Source: Actinospica durhamensis
GTDB lineage: Bacteria; Actinomycetota; Actinomycetes; Streptomycetales; Catenulisporaceae
Direction: 5' to 3'
Assembly (NCBI RefSeq): GCF_018139695.1
Contig: NZ_JAGSOG010000002.1
Coordinates: 46,941-110,940 of the forward strand
Length of the DNA: 64,000 nucleotides
Part shown: one piece after another, positions 17,715 to 25,723 of the stretch
Numbering within the stretch: the stretch's first letter is position 1
How the letters are laid out: the number at the start of each line of letters is the position of its first letter
Notes under the pieces: generated by a model
What the model saw: only the letters and a program-made list of their open reading frames with translations
The model's database searches: none
Told to the model about the DNA's origin: nothing
Position numbers and translations under genes: made by a program

Positions 17715-18548
17715 CTAGATCGCGCAGTCGGCCAGCAGGCCCTGGCAGAAGGAGATGCAGTCGCGCACCCAGTCCTCGGGGCCGAGCGGCGGCAGGTCGG
17801 CGTGGGTGAGCCAACGCCAGCAGATGCGGACCTCGAACGGAGCGCGGCCGGGGGCGGACTCGTGCTCGAGCATCGCGCAGTGCTTCATCCGCCACTCGCC
17901 GGGGCTGAGCCGGCCGTTGTGGGCCAGCCACGCGTCGATCGACGCCTCGGCGGCCTGCGACATGGCCAGCACGGCCGAGCGGTGGTCGCCGTTGCCCAGC
18001 TGGGTGCACGCCTGCCCGATCAGGCCGCCGGCTCGTCGCGCGGCCCGTTGCGCCGCCACGCGGGGGAGGCCGGCTTCGCGCAAGGCCTCGCGCCAGTCCC
18101 GGTCGCCGGCTGCCCAGGCCGGGGATTCGCCGTCGTAGAGCGAGATCACGTCGTCCCAGGCCTCTTGCGCCAAGGGCGGGTGCGCGGGCGGACCGGCCGT
18201 GCTGGTCACGGCGGCGAGGTCCCGGATCTGCTCGATGAGCCGGTCGACCTGCTCTTCGGTACGCAGGCGCACGCACCAGCGCTTGCCCTCTTGGTAGAAG
18301 GCGAAGGCGTTCGCTTCGCCGGTGGGCTCGAGCGGTTCCTCGAGGCGCGGCGCGCTCGGCCCGATCATGACGATGTCCACGTCGCTGTGCACGTGGCGCC
18401 AGCCGCGTGCGAGCGGTCCGTCGAGGAGCAGCGAGCGCAGCCCCTCGGTGTCGCGGACGAGGCGGCGCAGATGCGCGGATTCGGTGGCGCTCGGGAACGT
18501 CGGTCTCGACCGCAGTACCGCGAGCCCCCCGTACCGGGCTCCGTTCAC
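17715..18548 (-). CDS. Nucleotidyltransferase-domain protein
   Basis: 277 residues from GTG 18548, which overlaps the TGA of the upstream ligase gene (GTGA). The N-terminal part has the DNA-polymerase-beta-like pattern GPLARGWRHVHSDVDIVMIG (about 40-60), with the two metal-binding aspartates SDVDI. The C-terminal half is helical (QAAEASIDAWLAHNGRLSP), as in HEPN-like or substrate-binding tails of small nucleotidyltransferases. It might adenylylate a small molecule or a carrier in the pathway. The fold call is reasonable; the substrate is not known. 184 bases separate it from the AsnB gene. Confidence 0.7.
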   Translation of the reverse strand: MNGARYGGLAVLRSRPTFPSATESAHLRRLVRDTEGLRSLLLDGPLARGWRHVHSDVDIVMIGPSAPRLEEPLEPTGEANAFAFYQEGKRWCVRLRTEEQVDRLIEQIRDLAAVTSTAGPPAHPPLAQEAWDDVISLYDGESPAWAAGDRDWREALREAGLPRVAAQRAARRAGGLIGQACTQLGNGDHRSAVLAMSQAAEASIDAWLAHNGRLSPGEWRMKHCAMLEHESAPGRAPFEVRICWRWLTHADLPPLGPEDWVRDCISFCQGLLADCAI

Positions 18549-19744
18549 CGGATGCCGTCCTCGGTCGACGGGTCGGCGACCTTGATGAAGGGCCGGTATT
18601 TCGCCGCGGTCTGGGCCCGGGTCGGGCGCACCTCGAAGGCGACGCGCCGGCCGGGGAACCGGCGGTCGAGGGCGGATCCGACCCGCTCCACGCATTCGGG
18701 CGCCCACCGGGCTCCGGGTTCGAGGGTCACCGCGAAGTCAAGGCCCTGCTGGACGAACTGGAACCGCCTGATCGAGCCGGGCAGGTCCTGCTCGACGTGG
18801 TCGATCAGGGTCTGGAAGAAGCTGGTGTACTCGATCCCGCCGGATCGGTCGACGGCGTGGTCGGCGGCCCGGCCGTGGACGGTCGTGATGACCGGGCCGC
18901 CGCGCGGGCAGCGGCATCCGCGCCGGTCCAGGGTGACGATGTCGCCGGTGCGGTAGCGCAGCAGCGGCATGGCGGTGAAGTGGCGGTTCGTCACGATCGC
19001 GTGGCCCGTCAGCACTTTCTCCTCGCCCGTGTCGCCCTCGATCTCGAGCAGGACGTTGTCCTCGAACACGTGCCGGTTGCCTTCAGGACACTGATAGGCG
19101 ATGGGCCAGGTCTCCTGCGAGCCGTACTGGTCGGCGACGGCCGCGCCGGGAAAGGCCCGTGCGATGGCCTCGCGGTCCGCGGTGATCGTCAGCTCCCCGG
19201 TCAGCTCGACCAGGCGCAGGCTGTCCGGTCCGACCAGTCCGCGCTCGACCATCCAGGTCGCCAGTTGCCCGGTCGCGCACGGGCGGCCCTGCAGCCACAC
19301 CGGTCGATGGCGGGTGATCCGGTCGAAGTACTCGGCCAGGGCGTCGTCGGACAGGTCGAGGGCGTAGAACTCGAGGCAGTCGCCCTTCTCGATCACGGTC
19401 CTCGGGTCGGTGAGGTTGTAGAGCCCGCGGAACCGGCACCACGGGGCTCGCGCGGCGGACACCCCGTACCACCGCCTCGCCCCCCACAGCGCCATCGAGC
19501 ATCGCGCCCGCTGGGCCCGGTAGTGGAAGAGCGGCAGGGGGTTGCCCGTCGTGCCGCTGGTGAGGAACGCGATCAGCTGCTCCGGGTCGGCGTCGTCCTC
19601 GCGCAGGGCTTCGGCGTGCACCATGACCGTGGGCTTGTCCAGGATCTCGAGGTCCTCGAGCCGCAGTCGGCCCCGCCCGGCGTAGCGTTCGCGGTAGTAC
19701 GGGACGCGCGTCCTCGCCCGCTCGACGAGTTCGTCGATCTCCAT
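18545..19744 (-). CDS. Adenylate-forming ligase, phenylacetate-CoA ligase (PaaK)-like
   Basis: 399 residues from ATG 19744. The phosphate-binding loop FLTSGTTGNPLP is at about 60-71, YGSQETWPIAYQCPEG (aromatic A5 motif) at about 212, and the RYRTGDIV motif near 265. The compact C-terminal domain is typical of the PaaK branch. It starts two bases before the acyl carrier protein stop region ends (genes abut), so it probably loads a carboxylic acid onto that carrier rather than onto CoA. A Cys-rich turn (RRGCRCPRGG, about 277) occupies the place where many PaaK-like enzymes bind zinc. The acid substrate is unknown. Confidence 0.86.
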   Translation of the reverse strand: MEIDELVERARTRVPYYRERYAGRGRLRLEDLEILDKPTVMVHAEALREDDADPEQLIAFLTSGTTGNPLPLFHYRAQRARCSMALWGARRWYGVSAARAPWCRFRGLYNLTDPRTVIEKGDCLEFYALDLSDDALAEYFDRITRHRPVWLQGRPCATGQLATWMVERGLVGPDSLRLVELTGELTITADREAIARAFPGAAVADQYGSQETWPIAYQCPEGNRHVFEDNVLLEIEGDTGEEKVLTGHAIVTNRHFTAMPLLRYRTGDIVTLDRRGCRCPRGGPVITTVHGRAADHAVDRSGGIEYTSFFQTLIDHVEQDLPGSIRRFQFVQQGLDFAVTLEPGARWAPECVERVGSALDRRFPGRRVAFEVRPTRAQTAAKYRPFIKVADPSTEDGIR

Positions 19745-20014
19745 TCAGCGCCCGCCCGCGATGTACCGGCGCACGGCGCCCACGGTCGAGAAGTTGCCGA
19801 TGCTGTAGTCGGAGTCCGGAATGGAGCTCCCGGTCCAGTTCTCGATCCACGCCATGAACGAGACGAGGTCCACCGAGTCGAATCCGAGACCGTCGATGAG
19901 CTCGGTGTCGTCGGAGAACTCGACCAGCGCGGCCGGTCCCTTGGTCTCGAGGATGAACCTGGTGATCATCGTGGCGACGGACGACGCGTCGTTGTCGGGC
20001 ATCAGGGAATCCAT
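19745..20014 (-). CDS. Acyl carrier protein
   Basis: 89 residues from ATG 20014; a second ATG four codons later is possible. The phosphopantetheine site is Ser47 in LGFDSVDLVSF, within helix II of the four-helix carrier fold. The stop abuts the start of the PaaK-like ligase, making a carrier/ligase pair. It is the first gene of the operon read 20014 to about 17715, and it is preceded by one of the three shared promoter/operator blocks (20153-20205). Confidence 0.92.
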   Translation of the reverse strand: MDSLMPDNDASSVATMITRFILETKGPAALVEFSDDTELIDGLGFDSVDLVSFMAWIENWTGSSIPDSDYSIGNFSTVGAVRRYIAGGR

Positions 20015-20152
20015 TCCAGATTTGCCGATCGCAGGGTGCGGGAAGGTCCGTCGCGGAGCCGGTGGGTGTGTCACCACGACGGCTGCGGGCGCTGCGCGCA
20101 GACGGGATTCGGTGAGGATGCGGGACGGCCACGCGCTCACGCTGTGCGCGGG

Positions 20153-20205
20153 CATGGCTCCGCCGTGGAACTAGTGTGACATAAGTAATCGATGATACGC
20201 AAGTG
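20153..20205 (-). promoter_or_regulatory. Shared cluster promoter/operator, copy 1 (ACP operon)
   Basis: Read on the minus strand: CACTTGCG, 15 bases, ATGTCACACT, 8 bases, GGCGGAGCCATG, with the last block ending 138 bases before the ACP start. The same arrangement with identical spacing occurs at 25385-25437 and 33067-33117. TTGCGT as -35 and CACACT as -10 would be 18 bases apart, which puts the GGCRGAGC block just downstream of the start of transcription, a classic operator place. Confidence 0.7.
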
Positions 20206-20207
20206 AC

Positions 20208-22052
20208 TCAGGCCTCGGGGATCGTCGCATCTCCGTCGGTCCGGCCCGTGCCGGCGGCCAGCACCGGCAAGCGCTCCCAGCCGGCCGCGTCACTCCCGCG
20301 CGCCGGACCCGAGCAGACGACGTACTCGTGCGGGGCCATGGCGGTGCGCAAGGGGCTCTCGGCGAGACGCGCGACGCAGGCCGCGTGCAGCTCGGCGAGA
20401 TCGGGGACGGCGGAGCCGGCCGGGATGAAGGCCCTGAGCCGCTCTCCCTCGGCCGACGGCACCGCGAAGACCTCGGCGCGCGGGCTGCCGGAGACGCCGC
20501 GTACCAGGTCGGCCACGTCCGGCAGCCTGACCCAGTTGGCGTCGGTGAGGCACCAGCCGTCGCCGCGAGGGTCCCTGCTGAGGTCCGTGTACGCGCCGAA
20601 CTCGGCCACGGCGACGTCGCGCGCGGTGGATTCGCAGAGCACGGCTTCGATCGCGTGCACCCACGCGACCGCCTCCTGCGGAGCCAGGACGGCGCAGTCC
20701 ACGATGAGCGTCAACACCATGGCCTGGGCGTTGCCGTCGGCGAAGACGAAATACGTACTCGTACTGTTGTCCGTGCCCTCGACCCATCGCCAGCGGGTGT
20801 CCGCGCGCGCCTGGGCGAGCACGGACGCGTTCGGCCGCTCGGCAGTGCGGGCAAGCCGCGCCATCGGCACGAAGTTGAGCCAGCAGGACAGGTCGAAGTG
20901 GATGCCGCGTCGGGCTTCGATCCGCCTGCGCGCCGCTTCGAGCTCGAGCGGAGGGTGCATGCCGAAGCGCGCGGCCTGCAGGACCACCGGAGTCGCGCGG
21001 TCGATGACGTCCGCGACGCTGGCGTCGGTGAGGTCGACCTCCACCGGGACGTCCTGCGTGTACATGCCGACGGCGTTGCGCACGCGGGGTTCGATCCGGT
21101 TGCCCACCGTCAGCTGCAAGTAGGCCCGAGGCAGGGTGCTGACGAACCCGGAGACGCCGGCGATGGCGCCGAACAACACCGTCGCCGGAGAGGTGTCGTG
21201 GTGCGCGGCGAGGAACGGCACGGCGACGGCCAGCGCGGGCGAGGTGAACTCGAGGTACCGGTATCGGGGTGCCGGAACCTCTTGGAGAGGCCGGGGGAGC
21301 ATGGTCTGGGGCATCGCGCCGAAGGTCCGCAGGTGCTGTGCGACGCCTCGTGAACCGTGGCGCGTGCCGGTCGGCGAGGACTCCCACTGCGCCTGCACCC
21401 GCATCGGGTTCGGAATCCGCGGCGCGCGCTCCTCGGCGAACACATGGCTCAGGAGCGATCGGAGATGGTAATTGATCCAGCGTGCACCGGTGGTGTCGAG
21501 AAAGAGATGGCAGAGCGCGAAGGCGAGATAGCGGGGCTCGCCGCCGCCGGTGACCACCCCGACGCGGATCGGCCATTCGGCGGCGAGGTCGAAGGCTCGG
21601 TCGGCCAGCGCGGCGTGGACGGCGGACGCGGTCTTTTCGCCGACCTGCTCATCGCACTCCACGATGGCCACCGTGAGGCTGCCGGAGTTCGCGATGCGCT
21701 GCTGCGGGCCGGCCTCGGTGTCCAGGTACGTCGTCCGCAGCGCCTCGTGGCTCCGCATCAGGTCATCGAGGCCTGCGATGACCTCGTCCGGGGACACGCC
21801 CTCGCGCAAGGCGATGTGATATCCGAGATTCACCGGCTGGGTCAGCGGTTCCAGGGCGCGGATGAGACCGAGCATGTGCTCCTGCGCCCACGTCAGCGGC
21901 GCGTCGGCGCAGTCGGCCTGCGTGGTGAAGTCGAGTTGCCGGAAGCGGATGCCGGATGCGCCGACGGACTCGGGGCCGACGTCCGCGAGAGGGGACTGCA
22001 CTGTCATGACGCGATCGCCTCCAGGGCTCGAAGTTGCGGATCCGGCGCTCAT
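20208..22052 (-). CDS. Free-standing condensation-domain protein
   Basis: 614 residues from ATG 22052, whose ATG overlaps the TGA of the upstream ligase (ATGA). The fold of NRPS condensation domains is suggested by the opening LTWAQEHMLGL, the acceptor motif AFALCHLFLDTTGARW (HHxxxDG with the first His replaced by Cys but the catalytic His and the Asp kept; about residue 180) and the VGNRIEPRVRNAVGMYTQDVPV motif near 335. The C-terminal 130 residues are an extra segment. It should join an acyl-carrier-bound acid to an amine or alcohol. No multidomain NRPS is present, so it probably works with the stand-alone carriers and ligases. A PapA-like acyltransferase is the alternative. Confidence 0.8.
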   Translation of the reverse strand: MSAGSATSSPGGDRVMTVQSPLADVGPESVGASGIRFRQLDFTTQADCADAPLTWAQEHMLGLIRALEPLTQPVNLGYHIALREGVSPDEVIAGLDDLMRSHEALRTTYLDTEAGPQQRIANSGSLTVAIVECDEQVGEKTASAVHAALADRAFDLAAEWPIRVGVVTGGGEPRYLAFALCHLFLDTTGARWINYHLRSLLSHVFAEERAPRIPNPMRVQAQWESSPTGTRHGSRGVAQHLRTFGAMPQTMLPRPLQEVPAPRYRYLEFTSPALAVAVPFLAAHHDTSPATVLFGAIAGVSGFVSTLPRAYLQLTVGNRIEPRVRNAVGMYTQDVPVEVDLTDASVADVIDRATPVVLQAARFGMHPPLELEAARRRIEARRGIHFDLSCWLNFVPMARLARTAERPNASVLAQARADTRWRWVEGTDNSTSTYFVFADGNAQAMVLTLIVDCAVLAPQEAVAWVHAIEAVLCESTARDVAVAEFGAYTDLSRDPRGDGWCLTDANWVRLPDVADLVRGVSGSPRAEVFAVPSAEGERLRAFIPAGSAVPDLAELHAACVARLAESPLRTAMAPHEYVVCSGPARGSDAAGWERLPVLAAGTGRTDGDATIPEA

Positions 22053-23554
22053 CGCCGCAGTACCTTGCCGTTCGGGGTGGACTCGATGGAGGTCACGAAA
22101 CGCACCTCGCGCAGATGCTTGTGCGCGGCGAACTGGGCGTGCACCGCCTGCAGGATCTCCGTGGCGTCCACGATCGCGCCGTCGGCCAGGACGATCTCGG
22201 CGACCGGTTCCTCGCCGCGCAGGTCCGAGGGCCGGCCGATCACCTTCACCTGGGCCACGCCGGGCAGCTCGCGCAGGAACAGCTCCAACTCCTCGGCGGC
22301 GACCTTCTTGCCGCCGACGTCGATGAGGTTCTTGATCCTGCCCTGGACGTACACGGATCCGTCCGCGTCCACGGAGCCCACATCGCCGGTCCTGATCAGG
22401 TCGCCTTCGCTCAGCACGTCAGAAGCCGCATCGCCCAGGTATCCCAGCATCGCGTACGGCGTGCGCACCCACAGCTCCTGGTCCTGTGCCCCCGGCCGCT
22501 CCTCGGCGGCACACGCACGCCGCGTCAGGTCCGGCGACTGCCCGAGCGGCGCGGCGAACACCTCCACCCCGGCGATCGGCCGGCCGACGCAGCCGTCGGC
22601 GTCCGGATCGCGCGCGGGGCGCCAGGTGGTCAGCCGCGGCCCGCACTCGGTCATGCCCCAGGTCTGCATCACCTCGACACCGGGCAGGCGCGCGCGTACG
22701 TCGGCCATGGCCTGAGCGCCGAACGGCGAGCCGCCCAGCGAGATCTGACGCAGGCTCCGCGCGCGGCCGAGCAGATTCACCATGGTGCGGTTGAGCTGGT
22801 GGGGGACCACCGTCGTATTCGTCACCTCGGCTTCGTGCATCACCCGCAGCACGTCGCTCGGCATCGCCGGACGCGGGCCGAACACCAGGCGCCCGGTCGC
22901 CAGCACGTGCGCGAGGATCTGGCTGGTGTGGCAATAGCCGAACGCCGGGCAGAGCAGCAGCAACGTGGTGTCCGCCGAGGTCAACCCGACCGAAGCACCG
23001 TGTGCGGCGGCGTTGGCCACGAGCCGGCTCGGGCGGTGCACGGCCCGCTTGGGCAGGCCTCCGGTGCCGCTTGTGGGAAGCAGCAGATGGCCGCGCAGCC
23101 GCATCGGCCGGCCGTCGACCGCACGCTCGGCCTCACACACGGCCGGCGCTCCGCCGCGGTCCGGCTGCGCGCGCAGGGCTTGCAGCAGGCCGGAGGAGGG
23201 GTCGAGGTGGAAGTCCACCGCGCACCGCTCGTCCTCGCGCGCGCACTCGACCTCTCCGGCCAGCGGGTCCTGCGGGAGGACGTTGGCGCCGAGCGAGAGC
23301 AGGGCGAAGTAGGCCTTGAGGTAGCGCAGATCGTGGACGGCCGTGACCGAGACGTACGCGCCGGCGAACACGCCCGCGTCGGCGAGCACCTCGGCCTGCT
23401 GCGCGACGTGTGCCACCAGTTCGGGATAGGTCCACTCGCGCAGGCCGTCCCGCACCGCCCACCCGTGCGGACGCAGCCGCGCCGCGGAGGTCAGGAGGCT
23501 GACGACAGGATGCCCGGTGGAGAGGCGCTCTCGCGCGGTGAAGACTTCGGCCAC
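22049..23554 (-). CDS. Adenylate-forming acyl ligase (ANL superfamily)
   Basis: 501 residues from GTG 23554, supported by GAGG 8-10 bases upstream; a TTG ten codons earlier is an alternative. Motifs are LLPTSGTGGLPKRA (about 158-171), QTWGMTECGPRL (about 295), GDLIRTGDVG (about 390), GRIKNLIDVGG and the C-terminal catalytic Lys in PNGKVLRR. It activates a carboxylate as an acyl adenylate for transfer to a carrier or CoA. It is coupled to the condensation-domain gene and follows ugd after a strong attenuator-like hairpin at 23585-23644. Confidence 0.9.
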   Translation of the reverse strand: MAEVFTARERLSTGHPVVSLLTSAARLRPHGWAVRDGLREWTYPELVAHVAQQAEVLADAGVFAGAYVSVTAVHDLRYLKAYFALLSLGANVLPQDPLAGEVECAREDERCAVDFHLDPSSGLLQALRAQPDRGGAPAVCEAERAVDGRPMRLRGHLLLPTSGTGGLPKRAVHRPSRLVANAAAHGASVGLTSADTTLLLLCPAFGYCHTSQILAHVLATGRLVFGPRPAMPSDVLRVMHEAEVTNTTVVPHQLNRTMVNLLGRARSLRQISLGGSPFGAQAMADVRARLPGVEVMQTWGMTECGPRLTTWRPARDPDADGCVGRPIAGVEVFAAPLGQSPDLTRRACAAEERPGAQDQELWVRTPYAMLGYLGDAASDVLSEGDLIRTGDVGSVDADGSVYVQGRIKNLIDVGGKKVAAEELELFLRELPGVAQVKVIGRPSDLRGEEPVAEIVLADGAIVDATEILQAVHAQFAAHKHLREVRFVTSIESTPNGKVLRR

Positions 23555-23584
23555 GTTGCTCGCCCTCGCAGGTGGGAAAAGCAA

Positions 23585-23644
23585 AGAACACTGCCTCGCG
23601 TCGGACGGGCGCGGGAAAGCGCCGCCGACGGGAAACAGTGTTCT
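23585..23644 (-). terminator. Nested stem-loop followed by U-rich tract (attenuator-like)
   Basis: Three nested arms: AGAACACTG/CAGTGTTCT (23585-23593 with 23636-23644), CGTCGG/CCGACG (23599-23604 with 23625-23630) and GGCGC/GCGCC with a 6-base loop. On the minus strand the transcript continues UUGCUUUUCCC. It lies between the ugd stop and the downstream ligase start, so it could end most ugd transcripts or control read-through into the ligase and condensation genes. Confidence 0.7.
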
Positions 23645-23689
23645 CAGCGGGAAAGGGTGGTCAGGTTCGCGGGTGGATCAAGGCGGCGA

Positions 23690-25009
23690 TCAGGCCTTCG
23701 CCGTCCGGGGGTGGCACGCCCAGCCGGCTTCGCTCCAGGCGTCCAGGTCCAGGCTGAGCCGCGCGTCGATGAGCACGGGGTTCGCGACCACCTCGCGCAG
23801 GGCGCGCGGATCGAGCTCGCGGAACTGCGGCCAGTCGGTCAGGTGCACCACGGCGTGGGCGCCGACGCAGGCGTCGACGGCGGAGTCGGCATAGGTGATC
23901 AGCGGGAACGCGCGACGGGCGTTCTCCATGGCCTGCGGATCGAACAGGGTGACCGCGGCTCCCCGGGCCCGGATCAGCTCGGCCACGCTGAGCGCGGGCG
24001 ACTCCCGGATGTCGTCGGTCTCCGCCTTGAAGGCCGCGCCCAGAACCGCGATCGCCTTGCCCTCGAGGCCGCCCTCGAGCGCTTCGGCGAGCACCCCCAC
24101 GATCCGGGCCTGGCGGGCGGAGTTGATCAGGTCCACCTGCCGCAGCAGCCCGCCGAGTTCGGTCGAGCCCAGCTCCTCGGCCCGTGCGGTGAAGGCGTGC
24201 AGGTCCTTGGGCAGGCAGCCGCCGCCGTATCCGGGGCCCGCGGAGAGCGAGCCGCGCCCGATCCGCTTGTCGTGCCCGAGGGCGTCGGCGAGGGTGGAGA
24301 CGTCGGCGCCGACCGTCTCGCACAGCCCGGCCAGGGCATTGATGTAGGAGATCTTCATGGCCAGGAACGAGTTCGCGGCCGCCTTGACCAGCTCCGCGGT
24401 CTCCCGGTCGGTGACGATCACCGGCGAGCCCTCGTCGATCGGCCTGGCGAAGATCTCGCGCAGGGTCCGCTCGGCCGATTCGGAGCAGACCCCGAAGACC
24501 AGGCGGTCCGGGTGCAGGGTGTCCTCGACGGCGTGAGCCTCGCGCAGGAACTCCGGCTGCCACGCCACCTCGAGGCCCGGCAGGTCCCCGGTCCGCTCGG
24601 CGAAGCGCCGCCCGATCCAGGCCGCCGTGCCGACCGGAACGGTCGAGCGCCCCACCACCAGCGCCGGGCCGGTCAGCAGCGGCGCGAGCGTGTCCACCAC
24701 CGCCTGGACCTGGGACAGGTCGGCGGCTCCGTGCGCGCCCTGCGGCGTGCCCACGCAGATGAAGAACACCTGGGCCCAGTCCGCCACCTCGCGGTAGTCG
24801 GTGGTGAAGCGCAGCCGGCCGGAGTCCGTGTGCTTCCTGAGCAACTCGTCCAGTCCGGGCTCGTAGAGCGGGGCGCGGCCGCTGCCGAGCACCTTGACCC
24901 TGGCCTCGTCGATGTCGACGCCCACGACGTCGAAGCCGAATTCGGCCAGCCCGGCCGCAGTGGTGGCACCGAGGTAGTTCGTCCCGATGACACTGATCTT
25001 AATCGCCAT
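23690..25009 (-). CDS. ugd: UDP-glucose 6-dehydrogenase
   Basis: 439 residues, normal length. The Rossmann start is IKISVIGTNYLGATTAAGLA (residues 3-22), with Ser rather than the commoner Gly-rich GAGYVG pattern, though the fold is evident. Motifs for the family include STVPVGTA (about 125), KAAANSFLAMKISYINALAG (about 211-230) and the catalytic Cys in GPGYGGGCLPKD (about 259-270). It oxidises UDP-glucose twice to UDP-glucuronic acid with NAD+. A GDP-mannose or UDP-N-acetylhexosamine substrate is possible. It is driven by the shared promoter/operator at 25385-25437, so it is likely to supply a uronic acid to the cluster product. Confidence 0.92.
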   Translation of the reverse strand: MAIKISVIGTNYLGATTAAGLAEFGFDVVGVDIDEARVKVLGSGRAPLYEPGLDELLRKHTDSGRLRFTTDYREVADWAQVFFICVGTPQGAHGAADLSQVQAVVDTLAPLLTGPALVVGRSTVPVGTAAWIGRRFAERTGDLPGLEVAWQPEFLREAHAVEDTLHPDRLVFGVCSESAERTLREIFARPIDEGSPVIVTDRETAELVKAAANSFLAMKISYINALAGLCETVGADVSTLADALGHDKRIGRGSLSAGPGYGGGCLPKDLHAFTARAEELGSTELGGLLRQVDLINSARQARIVGVLAEALEGGLEGKAIAVLGAAFKAETDDIRESPALSVAELIRARGAAVTLFDPQAMENARRAFPLITYADSAVDACVGAHAVVHLTDWPQFRELDPRALREVVANPVLIDARLSLDLDAWSEAGWACHPRTAKA

Positions 25010-25384
25010 GCTTGCTTGATGCTCCGCTTCCGGTTCGAGATCCGCCTCGGCGCGGGCGCCACCCGCCCCGAGGCCGCGCTGTCAGGTGAGCCGTCGCTCG
25101 CGGCCGGCCCGGGACGCGGCAGGTCCATCCGGCACCGCGCCGCCGATCGGCATCTTCGCTCGGCCCTGCGTCCACCCGTCGGCGAGCCTCGGGGTGACCA
25201 CGGCCTTGGGATCGTACACTGCGACATCCGTTCCCAGGCGGGTGGCAGAACACGACGACGGCAGCCCCGTCAGGGTGGGAAATCCGCGGCGTCCGCGGCG
25301 CATCCGCACCGGGGCATGGCGCATCGGCGGGATCGCGCGGAGTGGGCAGACGACGCGAGAGACGCGGCGCGGGAGAGCTGTGGA
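25010..25384. other. Long leader of ugd, no recognisable gene
   Basis: 375 bases between the shared promoter/operator and the ugd ATG. If the promoter assignment is right, this is an unusually long 5' untranslated region. A minus-strand open frame (25082-25324) has a stretch VAVYDPKA reminiscent of a dehydrogenase C-terminus, but nothing else supports it as a gene or remnant. No riboswitch that I can name was seen. Confidence 0.5.
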
Positions 25385-25437
25385 CAGAGCTCTGCCATGT
25401 GTTCAGTGTGACATGAATACTCTGAAACGCGCAAGTG
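25385..25437 (-). promoter_or_regulatory. Shared cluster promoter/operator, copy 2 (ugd)
   Basis: On the minus strand: CACTTGCG, 15 bases, ATGTCACACT, 8 bases, GGCAGAGCTCTG. The last block is part of a near-perfect palindrome. It starts transcription towards ugd, 375 bases away. Spacing is the same as in the copies at 20153-20205 and 33067-33117. Confidence 0.75.
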
Positions 25438-25480
25438 TTGTCCGAGTGAACGCACGGGGCGTCCGTGTTCCGTAGGGGCC

Positions 25481-25723
25481 TCATACGCGGTCGCCCGGTC
25501 CGCGATCGCGCGCGCCGGACCGCGTCGCGGCCGAGCGCGAGCGGCGCGCGAGGATCTCGCGCAGCTCGTCGATGTCGTACTCGGCCTTGCGGGCGCTGCC
25601 GTAGCGGGTCAGCGCTCCCCGGCTGGCCCATTTGCGGATCGTGGCCTCGGTGACGCCGGTGGCGAGCGCGGCCAGTTCCGTGGTCACCGTGCGCGGGCTG
25701 ACCGACGCCGCCTGCCCGTTCAC
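25481..25723 (-). CDS. Small MerR/BldC-like helix-turn-helix protein
   Basis: 80 residues from GTG 25723, which overlaps the upstream TGA (GTGA). The segment LAALATGVTEATIRKWASRG (about 17-36) is a winged or simple helix-turn-helix of the MerR/excisionase type, followed by ARKAEYDIDELREILARR. It probably binds DNA as a dimer. It is coupled to the zinc-motif protein encoded at 25720-26379. It lies between the two halves of the cluster and is a candidate regulator of the shared operator, but a phage-derived control protein is equally possible. Confidence 0.75.
   Translation of the reverse strand: MNGQAASVSPRTVTTELAALATGVTEATIRKWASRGALTRYGSARKAEYDIDELREILARRSRSAATRSGARDRGPGDRV

Noticed and set aside
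25082..25324. Minus-strand 80-codon frame with a VAVYDPKA segment
   Set aside because: The match to dehydrogenase C-termini is only eight residues, there is no ribosome site, and the segment lies in what the promoter map suggests is the ugd leader.
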